Part shown: positions 6,542 through 7,274 of the stretch, one piece after another
Layout of the letters: every line of letters starts with the position of its first letter
Numbering within the stretch: position 1 is the stretch's first letter
Source of the DNA: Myxococcales bacterium
GTDB taxonomy: Bacteria; Myxococcota_A; Polyangia; Nannocystales; Nannocystaceae
Length of the DNA: 7,274 nucleotides
Assembly (NCBI GenBank): GCA_020431135.1
Contig: JAGQIT010000127.1
Location: forward strand, 1-7,274
Direction: 5' to 3'
Position numbers and translations under genes: made by a program
Notes under the pieces: model-generated
Database searches by the model: none
The model's input: only the letters and a program-made list of their open reading frames with translations
What the model was told of the DNA's origin: nothing

Positions 6542-6620
6542 GTGACTCGCGCGTCTATTGCGACACCGGAGCGCTGCGCAGGAGCTCGAAGATGTCCAAT
6601 TGGACATCTTTGTAGGTCCG
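6492..6620 (+). pseudogene. Degenerate remnant of a phosphoesterase gene 3' end
   Basis: This segment aligns in order with the last ~130 bases of the phosphoesterase gene plus about 60 bases past its stop. It carries substitutions, a ~53-base internal deletion and loss of the original stop codon. No start or catalytic motif remains, so it cannot encode an enzyme. It looks like what is left of a tandem duplication. Confidence 0.6.
6589..6610. promoter_or_regulatory. Perfect 22-bp palindrome
   Basis: The half-site AAGATGTCCAA at 6589-6599 is followed immediately by its exact reverse complement at 6600-6610. The A/T-rich ends and AATT centre stand out in this GC-rich DNA. It contains ATGT-8N-ACAT, the spacing described for PadR-family operators. 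It could also fold as a 9-bp stem with an AATT loop, and might then end transcription from both converging genes. It lies at the place in the decayed copy that corresponds to the hairpin at 6393-6408 after the intact gene. The structure is certain; the role is not. Confidence 0.5.
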
Positions 6621-6743
6621 CCCAGGCCCGACTAGGGTCCTCGACAGCTCGCTCCAAGCGGCAGCGCCGAGCGCCGCACAGCGTCGAGTCACGTGTGTAT
6701 GGGCCCGTAGCTCGCGCCCACGAGGCCGCGTCCTCGGCGCCCC

Positions 6744-7274
6744 TCACGCGGGCAGCGGCGCCTCTCCGCAGGCGATCGCCAGCGCCAGCTCGGCCGCCAC
6801 AGCGAGCGGGTCGACCAGCGCCGCGCCAGCGAACGCCTCGCCCTTGAGGACCAGAGGAATCTCGGTGCAGCCGCAGATCAGCGCCGTCGCGCCGGCGTCG
6901 ATGAGGCGCCGCGCCGCCTCGCGCAGCGGCGCCGCCACGACCTCACCGCGGACCCCGGACTTGAGCCCGCCGCCGCCGCGCCGCCCTTCATGCAGCGGCC
7001 CGTAGATCGGCGTCATCACCAGCGCCTCCTGGAGCGCGTCGCCGTCCATAAGATCGAGCGGGCTGATGAGCTCGAGCGCAGGCCAGCGCACCGCCCTGCT
7101 GTGAAAGACCCGCGCCCGAAGGGCCCCCGTCGTCGCCAAGAGCCCGACCCTGCGCGGCCCGACGCCAGCCCGCGCGCCTGCCCCCACAAAGACCCGCTCG
7201 AGCGTCGCCGCGACCATGTCGAGGAGCGGCACCGGTGAGCGCGCCCGGAGCTGCTGAAAGAACGCGTGGGCCGT
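6744..7274 (-). CDS. Aspartate/glutamate racemase family protein (5' end cut off)
   Basis: The visible C-terminal 176 residues belong to the Asp/Glu/hydantoin racemase superfamily, cofactor-independent enzymes that invert amino acids with two cysteines. Reading inward from the window edge, the protein begins TAHAFFQQLRARSPVPLLDM. This is the continuation of the family motif Cys-Asn-Thr-Ala-His, so the first catalytic cysteine lies just outside the window. GLLATTG is at visible residues 44-50. An IYGPLHEG segment matches the family's IY-xxx-K/H-xG region but has an unusual run of Gly after it (RRGGGG). The second catalytic cysteine is C136 in GCTEIPLVL, followed by VDPLAVAAELAL near the end. 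The GTG at 7230-7232 is internal, not the start. The gene converges on the phosphoesterase operon. Substrate is unknown; aspartate or a broad-specificity amino acid racemase is most likely. Confidence 0.9.
   Translation of the reverse strand, partial: TAHAFFQQLRARSPVPLLDMVAATLERVFVGAGARAGVGPRRVGLLATTGALRARVFHSRAVRWPALELISPLDLMDGDALQEALVMTPIYGPLHEGRRGGGGLKSGVRGEVVAAPLREAARRLIDAGATALICGCTEIPLVLKGEAFAGAALVDPLAVAAELALAIACGEAPLPA

Larger units (their letters stand above)
6363..6743. other. Intergenic region between convergent genes
   Basis: These 381 bases separate the phosphoesterase stop from the stop of the racemase-family gene on the other strand. They hold two small hairpins, the decayed copy of the phosphoesterase 3' end (6492-6620) and a 22-bp palindrome. 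From about 6621 to 6743 I see no gene and no clear repeat. The region is less GC-extreme than the genes around it. Confidence 0.6.

Noticed and set aside
5183..6847. Long + strand frame overlapping the phosphoesterase gene and running past it
   Set aside because: The product is almost all Arg/Pro/Ala, typical of an alternative frame of GC-rich coding DNA. Its internal repeat PLRLPAPA was useful only because it reveals the duplicated DNA.
6744..7232. Racemase gene starting at the GTG at 7230-7232
   Set aside because: The frame continues to the window edge and encodes TAHAFFQQLRARSP, which is conserved family sequence. The GTG codon is internal and the gene is truncated by the window.
1..7274. 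CRISPR array, tRNA, rRNA, insertion sequence or attachment site
   Set aside because: No regularly spaced repeats, tRNA-like cloverleaf, transposase motif or terminal inverted repeats were seen by eye on either strand.

Overview
The window is very GC-rich, with almost every third codon position G or C. It reads as chromosomal DNA of a high-GC Gram-negative bacterium. The Gram-negative call rests on a predicted outer-membrane-type protein and a lipoprotein signal peptide. High GC, an Ala/Ser/Thr/Pro-rich secreted linker and repeat-laced intergenic spaces would fit a myxobacterium-like (Myxococcota) lineage, but this is inference; no rRNA or other lineage marker is present.

Positions 1-3097 hold two genes of histidine degradation on the + strand: hutU (urocanate hydratase) and hutI (imidazolonepropionase). 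They overlap by 14 bases and form an operon. They catalyse consecutive steps: urocanate to 4-imidazolone-5-propionate, then to N-formimino-L-glutamate. Histidine ammonia-lyase (hutH) and a formiminoglutamate-processing enzyme are not in the window. About 445 bases follow with no convincing gene. This stretch holds a small hairpin, an imperfect direct repeat and one small Arg-rich reading frame with a good ribosome binding site.

Positions 3544-6362 hold a second + strand operon whose two genes overlap by ATGA. The first encodes a secreted protein I do not recognise. It has a signal peptide, a long low-complexity linker, a Gly-rich hydrophobic hairpin and a C-terminal half that looks like an outer-membrane beta-barrel. 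The second encodes a predicted lipoprotein with a calcineurin-like metallophosphoesterase domain, in which the usual first metal-site histidine is glutamine. The pair probably acts together at the cell envelope. It is the best candidate here for something undescribed.

Positions 6363-6743 lie between convergent genes. They contain a decayed partial duplicate of the 3' end of the phosphoesterase gene, two small hairpins and a perfect 22-bp palindrome. Positions 6744-7274 (- strand) hold an aspartate/glutamate racemase-family gene. Its 5' end runs off the window just after the conserved Cys-Asn-Thr-Ala-His motif would begin.
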